Positions 36,364-44,899 of a stretch of DNA of 64,000 nt are shown here, one piece after another. Every line of letters begins with the position of its first letter. Within the stretch, counting starts at the first letter, position 1. Source of the stretch: Candidatus Thioglobus sp. NP1 (GTDB lineage Bacteria > Pseudomonadota > Gammaproteobacteria > PS1 > Pseudothioglobaceae); NCBI RefSeq assembly GCF_003326015.1, contig NZ_CP023860.1:1054001-1118000 (forward strand), in the 5' to 3' direction. The notes under the pieces are model-generated. The model saw only the letters and a program-made list of their open reading frames with translations, had not been told where the DNA came from and did not search any database. The translations under genes were made by a program, and so were the position numbers.

Positions 36364-36759
36364 TTAGTCATTAATCTTACCTTCAATATTGCCATCTTTG
36401 AGAACATATTCTTTCGTTTTTACACCATTTTCATAGAAAATAGATTTACCATTAAGGAGTGCATTTTTATAGTCTTGCTCAGATTCAATTTGGCCTTCCT
36501 CATTCCAGGCTCTTAGAGTTCCTTCAAGTTTATTATCTTTATAAAAGCCCTCTGATGCCTTCAGTCCATTTTCATACCAATAAGTTAATGTTCCTTCAAG
36601 CATATTATCTTCGTAAGAACCTTCGGATGCCTGCTGACCATTAGCATACCAGTATATCTCTCTTCCATGCTTCATACCATCTTTATAATTAGACTCCATC
36701 CTCATACCGTTATCTAAATATTCAGTATGCAATCCACTTTTATTATCATCTTTTGACAT
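36364..36759 (-). CDS. MORN-repeat (YwqK-like) protein
   Basis: 131 residues with about five MORN_2-type repeats of 20-24 residues (patterns such as YKDGMKHGREIYWYANGQ, YEDNMLEGTLTYWYENG, YKDNKLEGTLRAWNEEG), so the DNA also shows imperfect ~69-bp repeats. Family name 'toxin-antitoxin system YwqK antitoxin' is by similarity only; no toxin is seen nearby. Function unknown, possibly a scaffold. It lies between djlA and the phosphorylase gene. Confidence 0.75.
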   Translation of the reverse strand: MSKDDNKSGLHTEYLDNGMRMESNYKDGMKHGREIYWYANGQQASEGSYEDNMLEGTLTYWYENGLKASEGFYKDNKLEGTLRAWNEEGQIESEQDYKNALLNGKSIFYENGVKTKEYVLKDGNIEGKIND

Positions 36760-36776
36760 AACTTACCCCAGAGTTG

Positions 36777-37703
36777 TTAAGTTTGATCTTTATGTAATTC
36801 TACCAACGCATTTAAACCAATTGCAATTGTGTTATCAATTGCTTTGTCATAGTCTATAACCGCAGCACTTGTTGTTGGCCCACTAATGACCGTACAAATT
36901 GTGCCAGCACGGTAACCCATTTGGGCACATAAGTGAAAAAATAGACTGGATTCCATCTCCATATTTAGAACCTTTAAGCCATCAATATCAATCTTTGAAA
37001 GGCTACCCTTTATATCTGGAAATGTATTTTTTAGGCCCTCAATATGACGCGAAGATGGACCGTAAAACCCGGGTGAGGAAGAGGTGATACCTACCTTGTA
37101 TTCAACGCCAAGTTTTGAAGCTTGGTTTGTCAATGCCTTAGTTACTTCCATTGAAGCTTTAGATGCGTAGGGAATTAGCTTCCCTTTGAATCTTGATTGA
37201 CTAGGAATAGCCTCATTCAATATTTTATTAGCAGACTGCTCAATTCTTTCAACTGTAGAATCTTCTGCAGGCTCATCAAAATAGATACCCGTATTATCAA
37301 GGCCAAGAGCGTATGACCCTATTGCCTGTGAGCCAGGATTGATATCTGACTGAACACCACCAGAAGTTCCAAGTCTAATAAAAGTCATAGGATTGCATTT
37401 GATATTTCTTGTCTTACTTTCAAAGTCAAATTCATGCTCAATGAAAGCTTCTACCAGTGCGATTTCAACATTATCTGTGCCAATACCTGTGCCAATTACG
37501 GAAACTGGAATGTCCTTGTAAGTGCCGGTAAACGTTAAATACTCTCTATTTGAAATTTCATGCTGAATCGAATCAAACTCTTTAGAGACTCTTATTGCAC
37601 GTGCTGGATCACCAACAATAAAGACATTGTCTGCAAGCTGACCTTTTTTTAAACCAAGATGATAGAGCCGCTGATTAATAATGACGATTTCAGATTTTTT
37701 CAT
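36777..37703 (-). CDS. Nucleoside phosphorylase (uridine-phosphorylase-like)
   Basis: 308 residues, PNP_UDP_1 family. Phosphate and nucleoside-site segments: VGDPARAIRVSKEFD, VSVIGTGIGTDN, IRLGTSGGVQSDI and the C-terminal NMEMESSLFFHLCAQMGYRAG. It splits a nucleoside with phosphate to base and ribose 1-phosphate in salvage. It is longer than E. coli Udp (253), and I cannot tell uridine from purine substrate. Confidence 0.85.
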   Translation of the reverse strand: MKKSEIVIINQRLYHLGLKKGQLADNVFIVGDPARAIRVSKEFDSIQHEISNREYLTFTGTYKDIPVSVIGTGIGTDNVEIALVEAFIEHEFDFESKTRNIKCNPMTFIRLGTSGGVQSDINPGSQAIGSYALGLDNTGIYFDEPAEDSTVERIEQSANKILNEAIPSQSRFKGKLIPYASKASMEVTKALTNQASKLGVEYKVGITSSSPGFYGPSSRHIEGLKNTFPDIKGSLSKIDIDGLKVLNMEMESSLFFHLCAQMGYRAGTICTVISGPTTSAAVIDYDKAIDNTIAIGLNALVELHKDQT

Positions 37704-37829
37704 TATGAACTTTATTGTATTTAAAACATAATTAATATGCTGTATATTTTAGTCTGAGTTAAATTTAAATTTATGCTTTAAGTGTAAAGTATCATAGCGT
37801 TTTCTTGTTTTAGTTTATTAGGTGTCTTT

Positions 37830-40800
37830 ATGAACTCTTTTTTAAATTTTCTTGTACGTCAAAAAAAACTCGCTCTACTATTTACATTGTCAATTGTTGT
37901 GTTGGGCTTTATGACCCTGCAAAAAATTCAGCGTGATACTTACCCAGTTATTGAATTTGATCGGCTCTCGATTAATACTTCTTATCCAAGCGCTTCACCA
38001 AGGGGTGTTGAGAAAAATATTACTAATGTCATTGAGAATAAGATTAAGGGAATTTATGGAATTAAAGAACTAACTTCTACATCATCTGAGGGTTCGTCTC
38101 GTATCAATATTGAAATTGAAGAAGGTGTTGATGATATTCAAGAGGTGAAGAATAGTATTTCTGAAGCAGTTAACGAAATAGAAGATTTACCTGAAGATGC
38201 TAATGACCCACTGGTAGTTGATAGGACGAGTTCTGAGTGGCCCATCTTGACAATAGTTATTGGAGGCGATGAAATCAGTATTGAAACTGCCAAAGCTATT
38301 GCTAATAATATTGAGAAAAATCTATCTTTGATTGATGGTGTTGCAGGCGTAAACATGAGTGGAGATTCAGAGAGAGAGGTGCAAATAAGAATTAATCCAG
38401 AAAAGCTACTACAATACCAACTCTCTTTTGACCAAGTAAGAAGTGTCATCGCGGATCAAAATATTCGTTCTGCTATTGGCGATAATAATCAAGGCAGGAG
38501 TCAAAAAAATATAGTTATTATCTCTGAATATGAAACTATGGAGTCTTTGGAGAATGTTGTTGTAAAGTCAAGCTTTGATGGGCCAACAATTCTATTAAAA
38601 GACATTGCTTCGATAGATGAGGGTGAGATTGGCTTCAACACTATCACCCGCATTAATGGGACTAAGGGCTATATTCTTAAGGTCACAAAAACAGAAAAAG
38701 CAGACGTAATTAGAACGATCGAAAAAGTAAGAGAGTCTTTAGATGTCCTTAAAGATTCATACCCTTCAGAACTTAATCTAATTGTTACTGATGACAGATC
38801 AAAGCCAGTATCCAATCGACTCGGTATCGTGATGAATAATGCCCTAGTAGGGCTAGTCCTAATAATGGTAGTTTTGGGGTTGTTTTTATCATTAAAAACT
38901 GCATTTTGGGTTGCTGTAAGTATTCCTGTAACACTTTTAGGGACAGTGGCTTTTTTGGGATTCATAGGTGAAACTATTAATTTAATTTCAACGATAGGAA
39001 TGGTGCTAGTTTTAGGACTTGTTGTTGATGATAGCATCATCATAGCTGAGAGTATTCACCACTATAAAGAGAAGGGGGGTGATGTCTATCAAAATATTGT
39101 TGATGGCTTCAAAAGAGTCATCATGCCTGTTATTACAACTATTTTAACTACTGTCCTTGCAATATCAACCGTTCTATTAGTGAGTGGTACAACTGGTAAA
39201 TTTATATACATACTCCCTATTACTGTTATCTGTGCATTAGCTTTCTCATTTCTTGAGGTGAGCGTTGCTTTACCAGCCCACATGTCTGGTAATAAAGTTA
39301 ATAAACCAAAAACATGGTTTAAGTCAGTCGAGAGATGGTTTGAAAAAGTATTAGTAGTAATTCTTAGGTGGCGCTTTATAGTTCTTAGCCTGTTTATTGC
39401 ACTTTTGGCTTTTAGTGCTTATATCGGATTTAAAGAGATTAGTTATATCCAGTGGCCATCAAGTGGCACAAATTCAATAAATATAAGAGTACAAGCCCCT
39501 CTTGGAACGCCAGTTGAGACAACAGAGCAGTCCATTATTGAAATTGATAAGATTATTATCGATAAAGTGGGCTCAAACCTAGACTTTTTTACAAGCACAA
39601 TTGGATCAAGAGGATCTAATCGAGCATCAATTGCTATAACTTTGATTCCAGCTAATGATCGTGCAATTACTGCCAAAGAAATTATTGAGATTCTAAAGGC
39701 AGAAACAAAAGCTATTGAGGGTGTTTCAAGGATTAATTTTAGGACAAATAGGGGTGGTCCACGTGGAGCACTTGATATCGAGCTAAGTTTAATTGGAAGT
39801 AATGATGCGCAGCGCCAAGCAGCAGTTGATGAACTTGAAAAAATTCTTAATAGCTATGATGGTGTAAGTGACATTGATCGTGACGATGATTTAAGTAAAA
39901 ATCGTATAGAAGTTCTATTAGATTACGAGTCAATGGCAAGATTAGGAATTCAATACCAGCAGGTATACAGCCACTTAAGAACCATTTACTCTGGGATGGA
40001 TGTCTCTGATGTTGATTTTAATAATACTAGCCTAAACGTAAAGATGTATCTTGGTGATAGTAATTATTCTGATGACTATATTACCAAAACCTCTATCCGA
40101 AATAACCAAGGAAGAATGATTCCAATGGCTCAATTTGCAAGTGTTGCGGAAACTCCAGGAGATCCAAATTTCAAGCATTTAAATGGTGAGCGTGTTGTTA
40201 AGGTAAGTGCGGCGGTTGAAGATGCAATAACTACTGCTCAATCTGTATCAAAAAGAGCACTTGATGATCTTGATTTAATTAATAATTTTCCTGAAGTTCG
40301 TGCCATAGAGGGTGGAAGCTCTTTAGAAGCAAAAGAAGCTTTGAGTGACTTCTCTTTGGCGCTCGGTTTTGCTGTCTTTGGAATATACATGTTAATAGCA
40401 CTTCTTTTTAATTCATACTCGCAACCAATATTAGTGATTCTTAGTATTCCTTTTGCTTTGATTGGCGTTGTCTGGGCCTTCTTCTTTCACTCTGAAACAT
40501 TTAGTTTCTTTGTTTTATTGGGAGTCTTAGCCCTGGTGGGAGTTGTGGTAAATGACTCATTAGTCATGATAAGTCACCTTAATTTCATTAAGAAAAGTCA
40601 GGATAAGAGTAGTACTTCTATCCAGTGGATTGCAGCGGGAGCTAAGGATAGGCTAAGAGCAGTAGTATTAACGACTCTTACAACGCTTGCAGGAGTTCTG
40701 CCACTTATATATGGTTTTGGGGGTAAGGACGCATTCTTACAACCAATGGTAATGGCATTGGGATATGGTTTGCTGTTTGGTACTTTTGTAACTTTAATAC

Positions 40801-40886
40801 TTCTTCCATGCCTCTATTCAATGAACTTAGATATATCTAACTGGTTAATTAAGATAAAAAATAAAATTTTAAAAACTGAAGCTTAA
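37830..40886 (+). CDS. RND-family efflux permease, no partner genes adjacent
   Basis: 1018 residues: two six-helix halves with large periplasmic loops. The proton-relay Asp pair in helix 4 is seen in GLVVDDSIIIAE (about residue 400); the corresponding TM10 site reads GVVVNDSLVMI. Terminal GFGGKDAFLQPMVMALGYGLLFGTFVT is typical. It would work with a membrane-fusion protein and a TolC channel; neither is adjacent, and the TolC-like gene is at 12.1-13.4 kb. Substrate unknown. Confidence 0.88.
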   Translation: MNSFLNFLVRQKKLALLFTLSIVVLGFMTLQKIQRDTYPVIEFDRLSINTSYPSASPRGVEKNITNVIENKIKGIYGIKELTSTSSEGSSRINIEIEEGVDDIQEVKNSISEAVNEIEDLPEDANDPLVVDRTSSEWPILTIVIGGDEISIETAKAIANNIEKNLSLIDGVAGVNMSGDSEREVQIRINPEKLLQYQLSFDQVRSVIADQNIRSAIGDNNQGRSQKNIVIISEYETMESLENVVVKSSFDGPTILLKDIASIDEGEIGFNTITRINGTKGYILKVTKTEKADVIRTIEKVRESLDVLKDSYPSELNLIVTDDRSKPVSNRLGIVMNNALVGLVLIMVVLGLFLSLKTAFWVAVSIPVTLLGTVAFLGFIGETINLISTIGMVLVLGLVVDDSIIIAESIHHYKEKGGDVYQNIVDGFKRVIMPVITTILTTVLAISTVLLVSGTTGKFIYILPITVICALAFSFLEVSVALPAHMSGNKVNKPKTWFKSVERWFEKVLVVILRWRFIVLSLFIALLAFSAYIGFKEISYIQWPSSGTNSINIRVQAPLGTPVETTEQSIIEIDKIIIDKVGSNLDFFTSTIGSRGSNRASIAITLIPANDRAITAKEIIEILKAETKAIEGVSRINFRTNRGGPRGALDIELSLIGSNDAQRQAAVDELEKILNSYDGVSDIDRDDDLSKNRIEVLLDYESMARLGIQYQQVYSHLRTIYSGMDVSDVDFNNTSLNVKMYLGDSNYSDDYITKTSIRNNQGRMIPMAQFASVAETPGDPNFKHLNGERVVKVSAAVEDAITTAQSVSKRALDDLDLINNFPEVRAIEGGSSLEAKEALSDFSLALGFAVFGIYMLIALLFNSYSQPILVILSIPFALIGVVWAFFFHSETFSFFVLLGVLALVGVVVNDSLVMISHLNFIKKSQDKSSTSIQWIAAGAKDRLRAVVLTTLTTLAGVLPLIYGFGGKDAFLQPMVMALGYGLLFGTFVTLILLPCLYSMNLDISNWLIKIKNKILKTEA

Positions 40887-40919
40887 TTCAAATTAAGATA
40901 TCAATAAAACTTGTAATTA

Positions 40920-41057
40920 ATGAAACAAGAGAAGGACTGTAAAACCTGTGGAAAGCCCTTCACTTGGAGAAAGAAGTGGAGGAAAGACTGGGACAATGTT
41001 CTTTATTGTAGTGAAAGATGTCGTCGAAATAAACAAAAGGAACAAGGAGATAGATAA
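40920..41057 (+). CDS. DUF2256-family zinc-ribbon mini-protein
   Basis: 45 residues starting ATG at 40920. Two paired cysteine motifs (CKTC and CSERC) flank a conserved [14 protein letters not shown] stretch, the DUF2256 pattern. A metal-binding protein of unknown function, 33 nt after the RND gene. Its stop (TAATG) overlaps the next ATG by one base. Confidence 0.88.
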   Translation: MKQEKDCKTCGKPFTWRKKWRKDWDNVLYCSERCRRNKQKEQGDR

Positions 41058-41242
41058 TGAAAGTATTAGAGGTTTTAGATGCAGAATTAGTGTTGGTTGA
41101 TTTAGAGGTTAACTTAGGAAAAAATAAACAAAATGCACCTACACTTTGTGCAAGATACAAAGGAAAAATTATTCCACTAAATACTGCAGATGGGCGGCCA
41201 ATTCTAATGAAAGAAGAAAATGCCATAGAGCCTATTTCTTAA
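41057..41242 (+). CDS. Small uncharacterised protein coupled to DUF2256
   Basis: 61 residues (VLEVLDAELVLVDLEV at the N-terminus, then GRPILMKEEN), a beta-rich, slightly acidic protein that I do not recognise. It starts in the TAATG overlap with the DUF2256 gene, and AAGGAG lies about 15 nt upstream, so it is probably real. Confidence 0.6.
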   Translation: MKVLEVLDAELVLVDLEVNLGKNKQNAPTLCARYKGKIIPLNTADGRPILMKEENAIEPIS

Positions 41243-41294
41243 CTATATTTTTTGAGTTATAATTTCTGACTTAATTACTTAGGCAAATCATAAA

Positions 41295-42311
41295 ATGGAC
41301 TTTAGTCTTCAATTATCAGCCTATTATCCTGATAAATCATATGGTGGAGACCACCTATATGGAGATATGCTCGAGCAGGCAGTTTTAGCAGATCAACTTA
41401 AGTATGATGCAGTTTCTGTTACTGAGCATCACTTCATGAATATTTTGTTAATGCCAGCGCCTTTACAGTTTGCAGTGAAGATTGCAGCTCATACCGATCA
41501 CGTTAAGATTATTACCTCGATTACTGTTCTTCCAATCCATGACATGAGGACTTATGCTGGTGAGGTTGTTGTAGCAGATATTTTTACTGAGGGACGTCTC
41601 ATGCTAGGGGTTGGACGTGGAGCTTTTGAGTATGAAATTGAACGCTTAGGCTTGCCAATGTCAGAAACACAGGAAAAATTCAATGAATCCTTAGATGTCT
41701 TACAAGCACTACTGAGCCAAGAAGAGGTCTCCTGGGATGGCAAATATTACAAATTCGATCCAATAACCATTATGCCGCGTCCTGTTCGACAAACAAACTT
41801 GATGATGGCAGTCATGAATCCTGAGGGAATTTACCATTGTACGAAACGTGGTTTTCATATTTTGACAACACCACTAGCCGGAAATCATCAACTATTGGTG
41901 GATCAGGTGGATAGCTTTAATAATGCAAAATCTGAAATGGGTCAAAAGGGTAAGGATTTATCCTTGTCATTGTCTCGAGTAGCTTTTGTCTCTGACAATC
42001 CAAAAGATCGCTGGAAGAAAGTTGAACAGGCGCACGATTATTACAGTCGCTTTGATAATGTCTATACAGGTCCCGGTATAGTTGAGAATGGTATGATTAA
42101 ATCACTGCCTCGGACACAGACGATTGAAGAGCTTGATCAGAGTCTATTAATATGCACACCTCAGCAAATGATTGATGAACTGGGCGTCTACTCCAATTTA
42201 GGAATAGATCGAGTTATTTTGAATATGAATTTTGGTGCTGAGCAATCTGAAACTCTTGATAATATTCAGCGTTTTGCTGAAGAAGTGATGCCCCATTTTC
42301 ATAATGTATAG
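41295..42311 (+). CDS. LLM-class (luciferase-like) flavin-dependent oxidoreductase
   Basis: 338 residues, TIM-barrel flavin monooxygenase. Seen: SVTEHHFMN, VKIITSITVLPIHD, GRLMLGVGRGAFEYE, and the C-terminal GIDRVILNMNFG. Uses FMNH2 and oxygen on an unknown substrate. Followed 29 nt later by an alpha/beta hydrolase gene, so the two may act on the same catabolic intermediate. Confidence 0.88.
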   Translation: MDFSLQLSAYYPDKSYGGDHLYGDMLEQAVLADQLKYDAVSVTEHHFMNILLMPAPLQFAVKIAAHTDHVKIITSITVLPIHDMRTYAGEVVVADIFTEGRLMLGVGRGAFEYEIERLGLPMSETQEKFNESLDVLQALLSQEEVSWDGKYYKFDPITIMPRPVRQTNLMMAVMNPEGIYHCTKRGFHILTTPLAGNHQLLVDQVDSFNNAKSEMGQKGKDLSLSLSRVAFVSDNPKDRWKKVEQAHDYYSRFDNVYTGPGIVENGMIKSLPRTQTIEELDQSLLICTPQQMIDELGVYSNLGIDRVILNMNFGAEQSETLDNIQRFAEEVMPHFHNV

Positions 42312-42340
42312 CTTGATTTTTAAATGTCAATCTAATAGCA

Positions 42341-43120
42341 ATGGCTAGCGTAAATTGTAATTACTCAGTAACTGGCACTGGACCATGCATTATCTTTGTT
42401 CATGGGATTGGTGCCAGCAAATCAACATGGAATTCAGTTATTAAACATTTAGAAAGTGACTTCACTTGTGTCAGTTACGACCTAAGAGGTCACGGTGATT
42501 CTCCAACTGGAGAGTTTCCATATAGCTTAGAGGATTTAGTTAACGATGTTGAGGTAATCAGGCGTCAGCTTAATATCAAAAAAATGCATATTGTTGGTCA
42601 TTCATTAGGCGGCATGATTGGGCCTTTATATGCTTTGAACTATCCTAAACAAACTCTCTCAGTATCACTTTTAAGTACCGCAGCATTTAGAACTGAAGAT
42701 GATAAAAGTAAAGTCAATGCAGTTCTTAAGAGTATGCATGAAAAGGGTATTGAGCGAATCCTTGGCACTCTGACCAATAGGTGGTTTACTGATGACTTTA
42801 TCGAACAAAACTCTATTGCTGTTGAGTCACGTTTACAACAAGTACTCGATACTAATCCAGAGGTCTTTTTAGAGGTCTTTCGTATCTATGCGGAAACAGA
42901 AATGTCACCATGGTTAAATCTTGTAACTAAACCTTGTCTTGTTCTTACTGGAGAGAATGATGGGGGTTGCAGTCCCAGACTTAACAAACTTATTGCAGAA
43001 GAATTACCAAATTCTGAATTATGCATTCTAAAAGATTATAAGCACTCACTCCTAATTGAAGCTCCAGATCAAGTGGCACAACAAGTCTATAAATTCCTTC
43101 TATCTAAAAATCCAATTTAA
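42341..43120 (+). CDS. Alpha/beta hydrolase (enol-lactonase/BPHL-like)
   Basis: 259 residues. The nucleophile elbow GHSLGG (Ser about residue 88), oxyanion HGIGASKSTW, acid in LTGENDGGCSP and catalytic His near DYKHSLLIE. Length fits enol-lactonase or esterase types; the substrate is unknown. Neighbour of the flavin oxygenase. Confidence 0.85.
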   Translation: MASVNCNYSVTGTGPCIIFVHGIGASKSTWNSVIKHLESDFTCVSYDLRGHGDSPTGEFPYSLEDLVNDVEVIRRQLNIKKMHIVGHSLGGMIGPLYALNYPKQTLSVSLLSTAAFRTEDDKSKVNAVLKSMHEKGIERILGTLTNRWFTDDFIEQNSIAVESRLQQVLDTNPEVFLEVFRIYAETEMSPWLNLVTKPCLVLTGENDGGCSPRLNKLIAEELPNSELCILKDYKHSLLIEAPDQVAQQVYKFLLSKNPI

Positions 43121-43217
43121 TCAATTACTTATAAGATCTTAGTAATAAAACAGGGTTATAATTGAACTGTAATATTCGGATTTTTATTATTAAAAATAAT
43201 TATAAGGGAGAAGAATT

Positions 43218-44846
43218 TTGAATCAAATTTATCAATTGCAGCCATTAAGTTTGCAAAAAATAATCTCAGGAATACTTCTGAGTTTTTTAGTTTCATTAGG
43301 CATGTATAGTCAGCCATCAATGGCTGCAGGGCACAAGATACTTAATCTTACAATCCTCCATACTAATGACTTTCATGCTCGTTTTAGACCGATCAGTAAG
43401 TACGACAATAATTGTTCGGCGGAGAGCAATGCTGAGGGTAAGTGTTTTGGTGGTTCAGCTCGATTAATTTCAGCAATTGAAGATGCCCGTGCAAGACATG
43501 AAAATACAATACTTTTAGATGGTGGTGATCAATTCCAAGGTACGCTTTTCTATAATTTGTACAAAGGAAAGGTTGCAGCAGAAATGATGAATAAATTGCA
43601 ATATGATGGAATGGCTGTTGGAAACCATGAGTTTGATGATGGGCCTGAAACATTGCGAGCTTTTATGGATGCGGTGAATTTTCCTGTTTTAATGGCAAAT
43701 GCTAATATTGATATGGAGCCAGAACTTAAGGGTAAGCTGCAAAAATCAACGGTTATAGAAAGAAGTGGCCATAAAATTGGATTAATTGGAGTTGTTACAG
43801 AGGATGTTGTTGACTTATCAAGTCCTGGTCAAAATATTATATTTACTGATGCTATTTCTGCCGTCCAAGCTGAAGTAGATTCTTTAACAGCTGATGGTGT
43901 AGGCATAATTATTCTTCTATCACACTCCTCATATGAAATCGATAAAGAAATTGCAGCAAACACAACAGGTGTTGATGTTATCGTTGGAGGCCATGATAAT
44001 GCCTATCTATCAAATGTTAGTGATAGAGCAAAAGGACCATACCCAACGGTAGTTAATGATACTCAGATAATTCAGGCTTACGCATATGGTAAATACCTGG
44101 GTGAGCTTTCGGTTGTATTTGGTGAAAAGGGAGAGGTTATTTCAGCAACTGGTGAGCCAATTACAATTGATGCATCAATAGAAGAGGATGGAGATATTGT
44201 TGCCCGTTTGGATGAACTAGAGTTACCAATTAACGAGCTTAAAGAAACTCTTGTTGGAAATGTATCTAACCCACTTACTGGGAACAGAGAGGTCTGTCGT
44301 GCTCAAGAATGTGACATGGGTAATATGATTGCAGATGCTATGAGAGGTGCAGTAATTGATAAAGGTTATACAATTGCATTGGCAAACTCAGGTGGTATTA
44401 GGGCATCTTTAGATGCTGGTGATGTAACACTTGGAGAAATCATGACAATCCTTCCTTTTCAAAACACTTTATCTACTTTTAAAGTTACGGGTAAGCAACT
44501 TCTTGCTGCCATTGAAAATGGGGTAAGTGAGCATGAAGATGGTGCTGGAAGATTCCCTCAGGTATCTGGTATGAGATTTTCATTTGATCCAACTAGACCA
44601 GCTGGAGATAGGGTAACTTCGATTGAGACTCAAGGCAGTTATGGTTGGAGTGCGTTGAATCTATACGGCACATACGGTATGGTTTCTAATAACTTTATTC
44701 GGGGTGGTGGAGACGGATATAAAATGTTTAGATCTGCAACTGATATCTATGACTTTGGGCCAGATTTAGCAGATGTTATTGCTGATTATATTGGAGCAAA
44801 TCCAGGATATAAAGGTTATACCGATGGTCGTATTAAGCAAGACTAA
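43218..44846 (+). CDS. Periplasmic 5'-nucleotidase/UshA-family metallophosphatase
   Basis: 542 residues. Signal peptide (LQKIISGILLSFLVSLGMYS, ending AA). Metallophosphatase motifs: LHTNDFHARF, LDGGDQFQGT, GNHEFDDG, HSSYEID and GGHDN. The C-terminal 5'-nucleotidase domain has ALANSGGIRASLDAG and FQNTL. It dephosphorylates extracellular nucleotides for uptake. TTG start at 43218 with AAGGGAG 7-12 nt upstream; no ATG in the right place. A terminator follows. Confidence 0.92.
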   Translation: MNQIYQLQPLSLQKIISGILLSFLVSLGMYSQPSMAAGHKILNLTILHTNDFHARFRPISKYDNNCSAESNAEGKCFGGSARLISAIEDARARHENTILLDGGDQFQGTLFYNLYKGKVAAEMMNKLQYDGMAVGNHEFDDGPETLRAFMDAVNFPVLMANANIDMEPELKGKLQKSTVIERSGHKIGLIGVVTEDVVDLSSPGQNIIFTDAISAVQAEVDSLTADGVGIIILLSHSSYEIDKEIAANTTGVDVIVGGHDNAYLSNVSDRAKGPYPTVVNDTQIIQAYAYGKYLGELSVVFGEKGEVISATGEPITIDASIEEDGDIVARLDELELPINELKETLVGNVSNPLTGNREVCRAQECDMGNMIADAMRGAVIDKGYTIALANSGGIRASLDAGDVTLGEIMTILPFQNTLSTFKVTGKQLLAAIENGVSEHEDGAGRFPQVSGMRFSFDPTRPAGDRVTSIETQGSYGWSALNLYGTYGMVSNNFIRGGGDGYKMFRSATDIYDFGPDLADVIADYIGANPGYKGYTDGRIKQD

Positions 44847-44868
44847 AAAAGCTTAATATATGGCATTT

Positions 44869-44899
44869 AAGGGCTGATAGCATATCAGCCCTTTTTTTT
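44869..44899. terminator. Bidirectional intrinsic terminator between ushA-like and photolyase-related genes
   Basis: Perfect 11-bp stem (AAGGGCTGATA / TATCAGCCCTT) with a 3-nt loop and a run of T on the plus strand and of A before it. It ends both convergent transcripts; the T-run overlaps the photolyase stop. Confidence 0.9.

Noticed and set aside
36459-36760. Imperfect ~69-bp DNA repeats
   Set aside because: Explained by the protein-level MORN repeats, not a mobile or CRISPR element.
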